Position numbers and translations under genes: made by a program. Below the pieces are notes generated by a model, which did not search any database, was not told the DNA's origin, and saw only the letters and a program-made list of their open reading frames with translations. A stretch of 30,823 nucleotides of DNA from CAYLYM01 sp964387645. Its GTDB lineage: Bacteria > Calditrichota > Calditrichia > RBG-13-44-9. Location: contig CAYLYM010000037.1 of NCBI GenBank assembly GCA_964387645.1, positions 1-30,823 on the forward strand, read 5' to 3'. Below are positions 17,229 to 24,523 of the stretch, one piece after another. The first letter of the stretch is position 1; each line of letters opens with the position of its first letter.

Positions 17229-19034
17229 TTAATTAGTCCTTTCTTCTTCACCTGATTTTTCCTTTACCGGCAACGCACTATATTCGGTTTTAAGTTTTGC
17301 AGATTGTGCTTCAAAGTCTTCTATTTTCTGTTTAAAATTCTCGAAATCCTTTTTAAAAGCATAACTATCGGTCGTAGCCAGGCTGGGATTTTCACCATAA
17401 TCCCGGATCATGGAATTGATTTCCATCTCGATATTTTCGTGAAGAATCAACATTCGGGTTTTCAGATCGGCAATCTTATCGGTGGATTTGTCCAGCACCG
17501 ATCGCACGCCGAATAAAGCCGTTATGGTGGATCCGATCGGGATAGCAGCTTTCTGAAAACTTTCGGAAACCAGATTAGAACTGGCCAATCCAGTAAATGC
17601 TCCCACTACGATAGTAGATATATCGAAAATGGTATTCCAATATTTTCTTTTTTCGTAAGTGAATTGTAGGTTGTCCTGCATTATCCCAACCTGGCGGCTC
17701 AATTCTCGAGCAGATTTAAGCGATTTTGAGTAGGATTTCAGGATTTCTCTTGGATCATCCCTGTCCCATACCGTGATACTGGCCGTTTTTATATCTTCAG
17801 CCTTTCCATCAGACACCCTGAATTTAACCTGCACCTTACGATTTTTACTGCCATTCACAAATGTAAATGGTGGCGTCCATTTAAAAATCCGGTTTTGTGA
17901 ATCAAATTCATAATCCTCAATATCAGACTGCACCACATCCACTGAGAGGTTTTCATCGCCGTTTTTATCATGAACCACCAAACGAATAACTACCTCCTCG
18001 TTTTCGCGAACATTTCTTTCTCGAATATCTTCCATCACCGGTGGGTAATTTTTTGGATCGACTTTTACACGAATGGTATCGTACACCGTGTGCTGGTTGT
18101 CCTGAGCGGAAAAAATAATAGTGTAATCGGTTTTTTTATTGGCATATTCGTAAGTGGGTTTCCATTGAAATTTTCCGGTTTCCGGATCAAAATAAAAGTC
18201 ATTCAGCTTGATGTCGGACTTAAAAACTTTGTAGGTCAGATGATCGCCGTCCTCGTCAGTAGCGTGGATGGAAAAGCTTAAAATTTCTCCTTCGTCAATG
18301 TAGTATTCCTTGGTTTTTGTTCGAAAAACAGGGGGATGGGAGATATCCCGTACCAGCACATGGAGAGTTTTTTCCGCTCTTAATCCAGCATTATCTTCGG
18401 CATAAAAAGTGATGTTATAGGATTTTTTCTTGGCATCCCGGTCGGTCGGTGTCCATAGAAAAGTTGCCACTCTGTCGTTTACTTCAAATCTTGCACTATT
18501 TATTTTCTTTTCAAAATCATTGTCCACATAATAATCCAGTTTCAGTTCATCGGTTTCATTTCTGTCGCTGGCTTCAATAACAAGAGCTAAATCTTCTAAT
18601 TCATTCAAAACCAGAAACCCGGCGGGAAGCGGCCGGTTGGATTTGATTTCAAGATTGGGTGGGTATTGGATGGCTTTTACGGTAATGATTGCTGGTTGGT
18701 GCACCTGCTGATGTGTCACTGTATCGGTGGCGGTGAAAATAATGGGATGGTTACCGATATCCTTTTCCGTAGGCGTCCAGCGAAACTCTCCTTTCTCCTG
18801 ATCGATCTCTCCTCCTAAAGACCATGTGAAGCTGTAAACAAGTCCTGTTCCTTTACGATTATAACCAGATAGCTTCACTACTAATTCCTCCCCAGGATAA
18901 ACAGATTGTTCTGGAATGGGAAGTAAAACAGGTTTATATTCTGCCAGTTCAATGTTCTGAAGCTGCTGTGTGGTTTGGGCAAATAAAGAAAGCCGGAGGA
19001 TTAAAACGCAGATAATTATCTGAAATCTGCACAT
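17229..19034 (-). CDS. Secreted protein with four Ig/cadherin-like repeats and a hydrophobic coiled-coil C-terminus
   Basis: A 601-residue protein with a signal peptide (residues 1-20, cleavage near FAQ-TT). Four beta-sandwich repeats follow (about 39-121, 126-229, 235-326, 331-423). Each ends with the same strand motif (FRWTPT, FLWTPT, FQWKPT, FKWTPP) followed by Y/F-x-I-x-F-x-A-x-D, and the repeats are joined by PPV/PPN linkers. This is the putative-Ig/cadherin-like layout. From about 430 the protein changes: a charged helix, two glycine-rich hydrophobic segments (472-487, 496-511), then a long coiled-coil helix (about 512-585) and a charged tail. This suggests that the repeats project outwards and the tail inserts in or assembles at a membrane. 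The function is unknown; adhesion or glycan binding is likely. The ribosome site is weak. Confidence 0.8.
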   Translation of the reverse strand: MCRFQIIICVLILRLSLFAQTTQQLQNIELAEYKPVLLPIPEQSVYPGEELVVKLSGYNRKGTGLVYSFTWSLGGEIDQEKGEFRWTPTEKDIGNHPIIFTATDTVTHQQVHQPAIITVKAIQYPPNLEIKSNRPLPAGFLVLNELEDLALVIEASDRNETDELKLDYYVDNDFEKKINSARFEVNDRVATFLWTPTDRDAKKKSYNITFYAEDNAGLRAEKTLHVLVRDISHPPVFRTKTKEYYIDEGEILSFSIHATDEDGDHLTYKVFKSDIKLNDFYFDPETGKFQWKPTYEYANKKTDYTIIFSAQDNQHTVYDTIRVKVDPKNYPPVMEDIRERNVRENEEVVIRLVVHDKNGDENLSVDVVQSDIEDYEFDSQNRIFKWTPPFTFVNGSKNRKVQVKFRVSDGKAEDIKTASITVWDRDDPREILKSYSKSLKSARELSRQVGIMQDNLQFTYEKRKYWNTIFDISTIVVGAFTGLASSNLVSESFQKAAIPIGSTITALFGVRSVLDKSTDKIADLKTRMLILHENIEMEINSMIRDYGENPSLATTDSYAFKKDFENFKQKIEDFEAQSAKLKTEYSALPVKEKSGEEERTN

Positions 19035-19174
19035 AATTTTTCCATCTTTTTTTTAATAATTAATTTAAATTTAATATGAAACAAGTTAAAAATTAACATC
19101 CAAGAATATTTTTGGTTTTCTCAGAATGTTGTAATCCATTGAAATAAAAATATTGTGTTTTTATTACGTGGAAT

Positions 19175-19747
19175 ATGAAAGTACTTAAAAGAGATTTTTT
19201 CGAAAGAGATGCGGTTGTTGTTGCCAGAGAAATTATTGGCAAGAAACTGGTTAGAGATTTAGATGGAGAAATTTTAAGCGGTATGATCATAGAGGCGGAA
19301 GCCTATCGGGGATTGGAGGACAGTGCCAGCCATGCTTTCCAGGGAAAGACACCACGTAATTCCATTATGTTTGGACCCGCAGGCGTAGCTTATGTTTATT
19401 TTATTTATGGTATGTATTACCTGTTAAATATTGTTACCGAAGAAGAAGGCATTCCATCGGCGGTATTGATCCGGGCTATTCTTCCGCTGGAAGGTTTGCC
19501 TAAGATGGAAGAATTAAGAAACCAAAGAGGTAAAAATTTGACTAATGGTCCAGGAAAACTCTGTCAAGCATTGTCGATTGATAAAAGATTGAATGGCTGG
19601 GATATGACCAGGGGTGAAAAACTGTGGGTTGAAGAATATAAAAACATTCCTGCATCTCAAATATCCAGTGGTCCCAGAGTAGGTATTGACTATGCGAATA
19701 AAAGAGACCGTGAAGCTCCATGGCGTTTTATTTTAAAAGTTGAATAA
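19175..19747 (+). CDS. mpg: 3-methyladenine DNA glycosylase (AAG/MPG family)
   Basis: This base-excision enzyme removes alkylated purines from DNA. The 190-residue length is normal for bacterial members. Family signatures are IIEAEAYRG (catalytic Glu42), DSASHAFQGKTPRNSIMF, GVAYVYFIYGMYYLLNIV (intercalating Tyr region), NGPGKLCQAL, and the C-terminal GPRVGIDYA. It starts 140 bp from the divergent Ig-repeat gene. The start has a short GGA ribosome site about 5 nt upstream. Confidence 0.93.
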   Translation: MKVLKRDFFERDAVVVAREIIGKKLVRDLDGEILSGMIIEAEAYRGLEDSASHAFQGKTPRNSIMFGPAGVAYVYFIYGMYYLLNIVTEEEGIPSAVLIRAILPLEGLPKMEELRNQRGKNLTNGPGKLCQALSIDKRLNGWDMTRGEKLWVEEYKNIPASQISSGPRVGIDYANKRDREAPWRFILKVE

Positions 19748-19856
19748 TTGTTTCTTTTTCAGCAGTGTTTAGGGTTTGTCTGAATAGCAGCGAGTTAGCT
19801 TCTTTTGTTTACATCAACCATCATCAATTATGGTCAATATGGTAGAATCTACTACT

Positions 19857-19884
19857 TTGATATTTTAACAGTTTTGTATATACT
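19857..19884 (+). promoter_or_regulatory. Predicted sigma-70 promoter of the sulfatase gene
   Basis: TTGATA (19857-19862), a 16-nt spacer, and TATACT (19879-19884). It is followed by a strong AAGGAGG ribosome site and ATG at 19928, giving a leader of about 35 nt. The -10 box lies inside the palindrome listed separately. Confidence 0.55.
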
Positions 19885-19892
19885 ATATACAA
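19874..19892. promoter_or_regulatory. 19-nt perfect palindrome overlapping the -10 box, candidate operator
   Basis: TTGTATATACTATATACAA is a perfect inverted repeat around a central C. It covers the predicted -10 element of the sulfatase promoter, an ideal place for a repressor. TTGTATA/TATACAA half-sites resemble those bound by some GntR-family regulators. It is not the LexA consensus, which has CTG/CAG ends. No regulator gene is adjacent. Confidence 0.5.
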
Positions 19893-19927
19893 CTTAAAAG
19901 AATTGCATATAAGGAGGATGTTTTACA

Positions 19928-21289
19928 ATGAAAGAAAAAACTTTTACCAGACGCCAGTTTTTAAAAATTTCAGGAATAAGTTTTGTATTCTTTTCATTCT
20001 CGAATTTATTTTCTTTAAGTAAGTCCCCTCTATCAAATCGACGACCTAATTTCATCATTATTATGGCAGATGATCTGGGATATGGAGATCTGGGGTGTTA
20101 TGGTAATCAATGGATTTCCACCCCTAATCTTGACAAGATGGCGGAACAAGGAATGAAATTTACCGATTATCATTCCAACGGAGCTGTTTGTACTCCCACG
20201 CGGGCAGCGTTGCTGACGGGACGTTACCAACAGCGATGTGGATTAGAAGGAGTGATTTATGCTAAAGGAGAAACCCGCCAATGCGGTATGCCGTTAGAAG
20301 AAATTACCTTTGCTGAGGTTTTAAAATCAGCCGGTTACCATACCGGTATCTTTGGTAAATGGCATTTAGGTTATCAAGTTAAATACAATCCTCTGGAACA
20401 GGGTTTTGAAGAATTTCGTGGGTATGTCAGTGGTAATGTGGATTATCATTCTCATGTCGATGGGGCAGGTTACCGCGATTGGTGGCACAATCGAGAACAG
20501 GTTGTTGAAGAAGGTTATACTACCGATTTGATTACACAACATGCTGTTGAGTTTATCAAAAAGCATCAGGATGAACCATTTTGCCTTTATGTTGCCCATG
20601 AGGCGCCTCATTTTCCCTTCCAGGGAAGACATGATCCCCCGGATCGTTTACCTGGAGGCAAATTTCCTGCCCATGGCAGTAGAAAAGATTCAAAGAATGC
20701 CTACAAAGAAATGATAATGGCTCTGGATGAGAGTGTTGGCCAGGTGATTTCCATAGTTAAAGAATTGGGGATAGAAAAAGATACTTTTATCTTCTTCTGT
20801 TCTGATAATGGTGCCATCTTGAAGGTGGGATCGAATGGCAATCTCCGGGGTGCGAAAGGTTCTTTGTGGGAAGGTGGGCATCGCGTGCCAGCGATTGCTT
20901 ATTGGCCTGGGAAGATAAAATCAGGATCGGTGTGTGAGGAAACAGTACTTTCTATGGATTTGTTTCCAACAATGGTTTCTATTGCAGGAATAAAGCCACC
21001 GTCAAATTTGAAATTTGATGGAGTAGATATTTCTCCTCTACTTTTCAAGAATCAAAAATTGCCCGAAAGAACGCTTTTCTGGCGGTATAGAAAGCACAAG
21101 GTAGCCCGTCGTGGTCCGTGGAAACTTCTCATCGAAGATAGTAAAAAGTTTCTCTTCAATCTGGAAAAGGACATATCAGAAAAGGTCAATCTGGCCGATG
21201 AACATCCTGAAATCGTTGCCCAATTGGAAAAGCAGCTTTCTGAATGGGAAGTAGAAGTTTCAAAAGGAGTTAAATTTTTAACCCGATAA
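19928..21289 (+). CDS. Tat-exported S1-family sulfatase
   Basis: A 453-residue sulfatase hydrolysing sulfate esters, probably from polysaccharides. It carries a twin-arginine signal, TRRQFLKIS (7-15), followed by a hydrophobic stretch, which implies export in a folded state. The metal-binding Asp pair is in IIMADDLGYGD (Asp48, Asp49). The formylglycine site is CTPTRAALLTGRY, with Cys88 to be oxidised by an FGE- or anSME-type enzyme. Further motifs are FGKWHLGY and the FFCSDNGA metal site (Asp-Asn). A complete C-terminal domain ends near EKVNLADEHPEIVAQLEKQL. Start choice: AAGGAGG at 19911 and the Tat signal directly after ATG. The gene is an intact counterpart of the sulfatase fragment at 14.2 kb. 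Confidence 0.92.
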   Translation: MKEKTFTRRQFLKISGISFVFFSFSNLFSLSKSPLSNRRPNFIIIMADDLGYGDLGCYGNQWISTPNLDKMAEQGMKFTDYHSNGAVCTPTRAALLTGRYQQRCGLEGVIYAKGETRQCGMPLEEITFAEVLKSAGYHTGIFGKWHLGYQVKYNPLEQGFEEFRGYVSGNVDYHSHVDGAGYRDWWHNREQVVEEGYTTDLITQHAVEFIKKHQDEPFCLYVAHEAPHFPFQGRHDPPDRLPGGKFPAHGSRKDSKNAYKEMIMALDESVGQVISIVKELGIEKDTFIFFCSDNGAILKVGSNGNLRGAKGSLWEGGHRVPAIAYWPGKIKSGSVCEETVLSMDLFPTMVSIAGIKPPSNLKFDGVDISPLLFKNQKLPERTLFWRYRKHKVARRGPWKLLIEDSKKFLFNLEKDISEKVNLADEHPEIVAQLEKQLSEWEVEVSKGVKFLTR

Positions 21290-21399
21290 TGCAGCTTCTA
21301 TATAATATGGATATTGAAGCGAAGAAGGAGGAAATGTTTAAAACGATTATCTGAATTGCTAAAAAGAGGTCTGGTATGTTGAAAAAACAACGAATCAGC

Positions 21400-21506
21400 G
21401 ATTCGTCCTTGACAGGAAAAACGCAAAAGTCCGTTGGAAAAAATCTCAAAACGTCCAAGATCAAGAGATTTCTCGCTATGCTCAGAATAGCATAAAAATG
21501 TCATTT
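21400..21506. repeat. Dispersed inverted-repeat element, copy B
   Basis: AAAATCTC (21440-21447), a 17-nt spacer, then GAGATTT (21465-21471), running into TCTCGCTATGCTCAGAAT and ending with TGTCATT near 21505. The same arms and similar ends occur in copy A (13484-13590). It lies in the 472-bp gene-free stretch 21290-21761. That stretch otherwise holds only a small hairpin (CGAATC-AGC-GATTCG, 21391-21405), the element at 21557-21595 and AT-rich sequence. Confidence 0.5.
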
Positions 21507-21556
21507 AGATTGAAATATAGAAACCGTGGCGCAATTCGCTGAATCGTTTAAACACG

Positions 21557-21595
21557 GCCATTTTTCCTCGCCAGATGGTTCTCCAGAAGGTTGAC
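21557..21595. repeat. Partial copy of the GTCAGCC/GGTTGAC palindromic element
   Basis: GCCAGATGGTTCTCCAGA (21570-21587) matches 14 of 18 positions of GCCAGAGGCATCCCCAGA in the hisG-hisD spacer. Both are followed by AAGGTTGAC (here at 21587-21595). The left arm is degraded here. Confidence 0.4.
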
Positions 21596-21761
21596 CTGAA
21601 TAAATTCTAAAAAAATCCACAGATTAGAGTGAATTGAATCGGATGAACATTTTCATGTTTACAATCTAAACCTGTGAAAATTAGAGAAACCAATGGACTT
21701 AGAACATTAACATCAATAGATAAATGGCTCACATGTTTTATAGAAAATATGAAACATTAAT

Positions 21762-22880
21762 TTAAAGTTTTTTTGCCACTTCTTCCGCTACCTCCAGAGT
21801 GGTATTGTTTCCACCCATGTCGTAGGTTCTCACTTTTCCTTCCTTGATGACAGTGGCGATGGCATTTTCCAGCTGGTGGGCCATGTTGTTTTCTCCTAAC
21901 CAATTTAACATCAATTTGGTGGTCAACAACATCGCCATTGGATTGACTTTGTATTGCCCTGCATATTTGGGCGCCGAACCGTGAGTCGGTTCAAATACCG
22001 CATAACTATCGCCGATGTTAGCGCTACTGGCAAATCCCAATCCACCGACTAGTTGCGCAGCAAGATCTGATAAGATATCTCCAAACATGTTTTCTGCTAC
22101 CAGAATATCATAATCGAGCGGATTTTTAATCAGCCACATACACTGGGCGTCGATATTGGTCTCCCACAAGGGAATTTCGGGATAATCTCTGGCCACTTCA
22201 CGGGCGGTTCGGATCATTAAACCGCCGGTTTCGCGAAGTACATTGGGCTTGTCTACCACTGTTACGGATTTTCGATTATATTTTTTAGCATATTCAAATG
22301 CCTGCCGTACAATGTTTTCACATTTTTGGCGGCTCATAATGCGAGTCGACATGGCCAGATTTTCCAGGCCATACTGGCGAAATTTGCCCATCTTGGGATG
22401 ATTTCTATCCATCACGTCAAATACTTCTTCCGGGATGGGATAAAATTCCACACCTCCATACATACCCTCGGTATTCTCTCGGAAAATGACCAGATCGATC
22501 CCTTCTTTGTAATTTAGCGGATTCCCTTCGTAGGCCTTACAGGGCCGGAGGTTGGTGTGAAGGTTGAACTCCTGCCTTAACCGCACAATAGGGCTGAAAT
22601 ATTCATATCCTTTTCCCTGTAATTCAGGGTCTAATTCTTTAGCGGCTTCTTGTTTGGGTTTAGAAGTAATGGCCCCAAAGAGGGCGCAATTGGTGGTTTT
22701 CATCATTTCAATGGTTCGGTCAGGAAGCGGATTCCCTTCATGTTTCCAGAATTCCCAACCAATGTCACCATGTATGTATTCAGCATCTAATTTTAAAGCA
22801 TCTAAAACGATTTTAGCTGCTTCCATGACATCGTTTCCAACGCCATCCCCTGGTAACCAGGCTATACGATATTTAGTCAT
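21762..22880 (-). CDS. Isocitrate/isopropylmalate dehydrogenase-family enzyme
   Basis: A metal-dependent beta-decarboxylating dehydrogenase of 372 residues. The start at 22880 (MTKYRIAWLPGDGVG) is set by AAGGAG 6 nt upstream; an upstream ATG adds 27 non-homologous residues. Substrate-site features are SPIVRLRQEF with Ser96, Arg100 and Arg102, NLRP (Arg112), FRENTEG, and metal ligands in NID (Asp244) and GDILSD (Asp268, Asp272). The cofactor loop is HGSAPKYAGQYKV: Lys305, Tyr306 and Val312 match the NADP-binding residues of E. coli isocitrate dehydrogenase rather than the Asp-Ile of NAD-type isopropylmalate dehydrogenase. R-L-R is, in contrast, an isopropylmalate or homoisocitrate-type feature. 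The substrate is therefore left open. It is divergent from the his operon and no leu or TCA gene is adjacent. Confidence 0.8.
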   Translation of the reverse strand: MTKYRIAWLPGDGVGNDVMEAAKIVLDALKLDAEYIHGDIGWEFWKHEGNPLPDRTIEMMKTTNCALFGAITSKPKQEAAKELDPELQGKGYEYFSPIVRLRQEFNLHTNLRPCKAYEGNPLNYKEGIDLVIFRENTEGMYGGVEFYPIPEEVFDVMDRNHPKMGKFRQYGLENLAMSTRIMSRQKCENIVRQAFEYAKKYNRKSVTVVDKPNVLRETGGLMIRTAREVARDYPEIPLWETNIDAQCMWLIKNPLDYDILVAENMFGDILSDLAAQLVGGLGFASSANIGDSYAVFEPTHGSAPKYAGQYKVNPMAMLLTTKLMLNWLGENNMAHQLENAIATVIKEGKVRTYDMGGNNTTLEVAEEVAKKL

Positions 22881-23164
22881 TTTTTTCTCCTTAGTTCTTC
22901 TAAATAAAATAATATTAACTACCCTGGTGTATAATATACATTTACCCGGCTTTGCTTTCAACAGGATTTGAATATTCTGAGACGATTTATATCTTTGAAC
23001 GATCTCATCGAACCTTAGTCGAAGAAGTATTCAGGACAAAAATTGTTCGATATTTTTAGACATTGAATGAAAATAACTTTTTTAATTTTTGTGTTACGCA
23101 AAAAATCATTCACTTTTGTTAAATAATTGGTTAATTGAAAAAATTTCTTGAATAATTTTTCAAT

Positions 23165-23193
23165 TTGACATGGGAAGAAGAATCACTTATATT
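23165..23193 (+). promoter_or_regulatory. Near-consensus promoter of the his operon
   Basis: TTGACA (23165-23170), a 17-nt spacer, TATATT (23188-23193). The expected start of transcription near 23200 leaves only about 17 nt before the leader-peptide ATG. The 284 bases upstream (22881-23164) are AT-rich and show no gene. Confidence 0.75.
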
Positions 23194-23216
23194 ATTCTGC
23201 AAATTAGGAGATAAAA

Positions 23217-23303
23217 ATGTTTTATTTGAACGGACACCATAAATGGCATCATTATCACCATCATTATAATAGTTGGTGGGGAACCGGTGCTGTGTGTCCG
23301 TAA
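23217..23303 (+). CDS. hisL: Histidine operon leader peptide (28 aa)
   Basis: A short reading frame with AGGAG (23206-23210) 6 nt before ATG. It encodes MFYLNGHHKWHHYHHHY followed by NSWWGTGAVCP. Seven His codons lie within ten codons (23235-23264), a run that serves as a sensor of charged histidyl-tRNA. It stands between a near-consensus promoter and an intrinsic terminator, directly before hisG. It has no homology expected beyond the His run. The peptide itself need have no function; its translation does. Confidence 0.9.
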   Translation: MFYLNGHHKWHHYHHHYNSWWGTGAVCP

Positions 23304-23360
23304 AGTTACGAAAAAGTAATTTAGAAATACAACCCGGTTCCCGATGGAATCGGGTTTTTT
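23256..23360 (+). promoter_or_regulatory. his operon transcription attenuator (pause, antiterminator and terminator segments)
   Basis: Terminator: AACCCGGTTCC (23331-23341) pairs with GGAATCGGGTT (23346-23356) in an 11-bp stem with one G-U pair and a CGAT loop, ending in six T (23355-23360). Antiterminator: GGGAACCGG (23279-23287), inside the leader peptide's Trp-Gly-Thr codons, is perfectly complementary to CCGGTTCCC (23334-23342), the terminator's 5' arm. Upstream hairpin: CACCA (23256-23260), within the His codons, pairs with TGGTG (23274-23278). A ribosome stalled on the His codons would mask the first arm and free the antiterminator. A ribosome that reaches the stop codon at 23301 masks 23279-23287 and lets the terminator form. 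Confidence 0.88.
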
Positions 23361-23397
23361 GTTATCTATTTTTTAATAATAAAAGGAAGAGCATAAG

Positions 23398-24252
23398 ATG
23401 TTAGCATTAGCCATTCAGAAATCCGGTCGATTAAGTGAGAAGACCAAACATTTGCTCAATGAGTCTGGTGTGTATTTTGAAAATGGATCACGGAATCCGC
23501 TCAAATCAAAGGCGGTGAATTTTCCTTTACAAATCCTTTATTTAAGAGATGACGATATCCCCGAATTCGTAGCAGATGGGATCGCGGATGCTGGTGTGGT
23601 GGGTGAGAATGTCTGTTTGGAAAAAGGGAAAAATGTGGAGGTTGTGGAAAAATTGGGATTTGCCAGGTGCCGTTTGTCTATCGCGGTACCTAAAAATATG
23701 TCCTATAATTCGGTGCAAGATCTCGCCGGGTTGCGCATTGCTACTTCATATCCACGGATTTTACAGAAGTTTCTGGATGAGAATAATGTTCGTGCTGAGA
23801 TTCATGAAGTGAACGGGTCGGTTGAAATTGCTCCAGGAATTGGTTTTGCGGATGCGATCTTCGATATTGTGAGCACCGGAAGTACATTGATCAGTAATGG
23901 CCTCAAAGAAGTGGAGACGGTCATGCATTCCGAAGCTATACTCATTGCCCATCCATCTTTAACTGAAGAAAAACGCCAATACCTTGATCAGCTGGTTTTT
24001 CGGTTCAAAGCGGTGAATAAAGCGCGTAACTATAAATATATTTTACTGAACGCTCCAAATAATGCCATTGATAAAATTGCTCAAATATTGCCTGGCATGA
24101 AAAGTCCAACCGTGATGCCGCTGGCACTGGAAGGATGGTCATCAGTGCATTCGGTTGTTAAAGAGGACGATTTCTGGGAAGTTATCGAGAATTTACGTGA
24201 GGCCGGGGCTCAGGGCATTCTGGTTATTCCAATAGAAAAAATGATCGTTTAA
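23398..24252 (+). CDS. hisG: ATP phosphoribosyltransferase, long form
   Basis: First enzyme of histidine synthesis: condenses ATP with PRPP. The 284-residue length and C-terminal domain (about 210-284, ending GAQGILVIPIEKM) mark the long HisG form, with its own ACT-like histidine-feedback domain and no need for HisZ. Motifs are LAIQKSGRLSE at the N-terminus, DIPEFVADGIADAGVVGENV, and the PRPP loop FADAIFDIVSTGSTL. AAGGAAG lies about 9 nt before ATG. It is the first structural gene after the attenuator, and 271 bp separate it from hisD, unlike the tight spacing of most other genes in the operon. Confidence 0.95.
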   Translation: MLALAIQKSGRLSEKTKHLLNESGVYFENGSRNPLKSKAVNFPLQILYLRDDDIPEFVADGIADAGVVGENVCLEKGKNVEVVEKLGFARCRLSIAVPKNMSYNSVQDLAGLRIATSYPRILQKFLDENNVRAEIHEVNGSVEIAPGIGFADAIFDIVSTGSTLISNGLKEVETVMHSEAILIAHPSLTEEKRQYLDQLVFRFKAVNKARNYKYILLNAPNNAIDKIAQILPGMKSPTVMPLALEGWSSVHSVVKEDDFWEVIENLREAGAQGILVIPIEKMIV

Positions 24253-24327
24253 TTTTTGATATTTATTTACTTAATTAAGGATTGAATTATTTCATGTGAA
24301 TTGAAGATAAATTCAATCTTCATGATA

Positions 24328-24377
24328 GTCAGCCTTCGGCCAGAGGCATCCCCAGAGGAGACTCTGCTAAGGTTGAC
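24328..24377. repeat. Palindromic element in the hisG-hisD spacer
   Basis: GTCAGCCTT (24328-24336) pairs with AAGGTTGAC (24369-24377) with one G-U pair. Inside, CAGAG (24341-24345) pairs with CTCTG (24362-24366). It has no T run on either strand, so it is not a standard terminator. A partial relative lies at 21557-21595. A smaller hairpin, TGAAGAT/ATCTTCA, lies just upstream (from 24302). The rest of the 271-bp spacer shows no gene. Confidence 0.5.
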
Positions 24378-24523
24378 AAATAAGATAAAAAAATTATGGT
24401 GAGTGGAGGTCGAACCTTGAGCTTTTTCAAAAAATTTTCTTAGATGGAACTTACTTCTTTAAGAATGGCTAAAGCGTCTAATTGATAAATTACAAGAAAA
24501 AATTGATTAAGGAATAAAATTAG

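Noticed and set aside
23217..23303. His-rich peptide as a metal-binding (nickel or zinc) mini-protein
   Set aside because: Position behind a promoter, directly before hisG, with a terminator and a perfect alternative pairing partner explains the His run as a sensor of tRNA-His charging.
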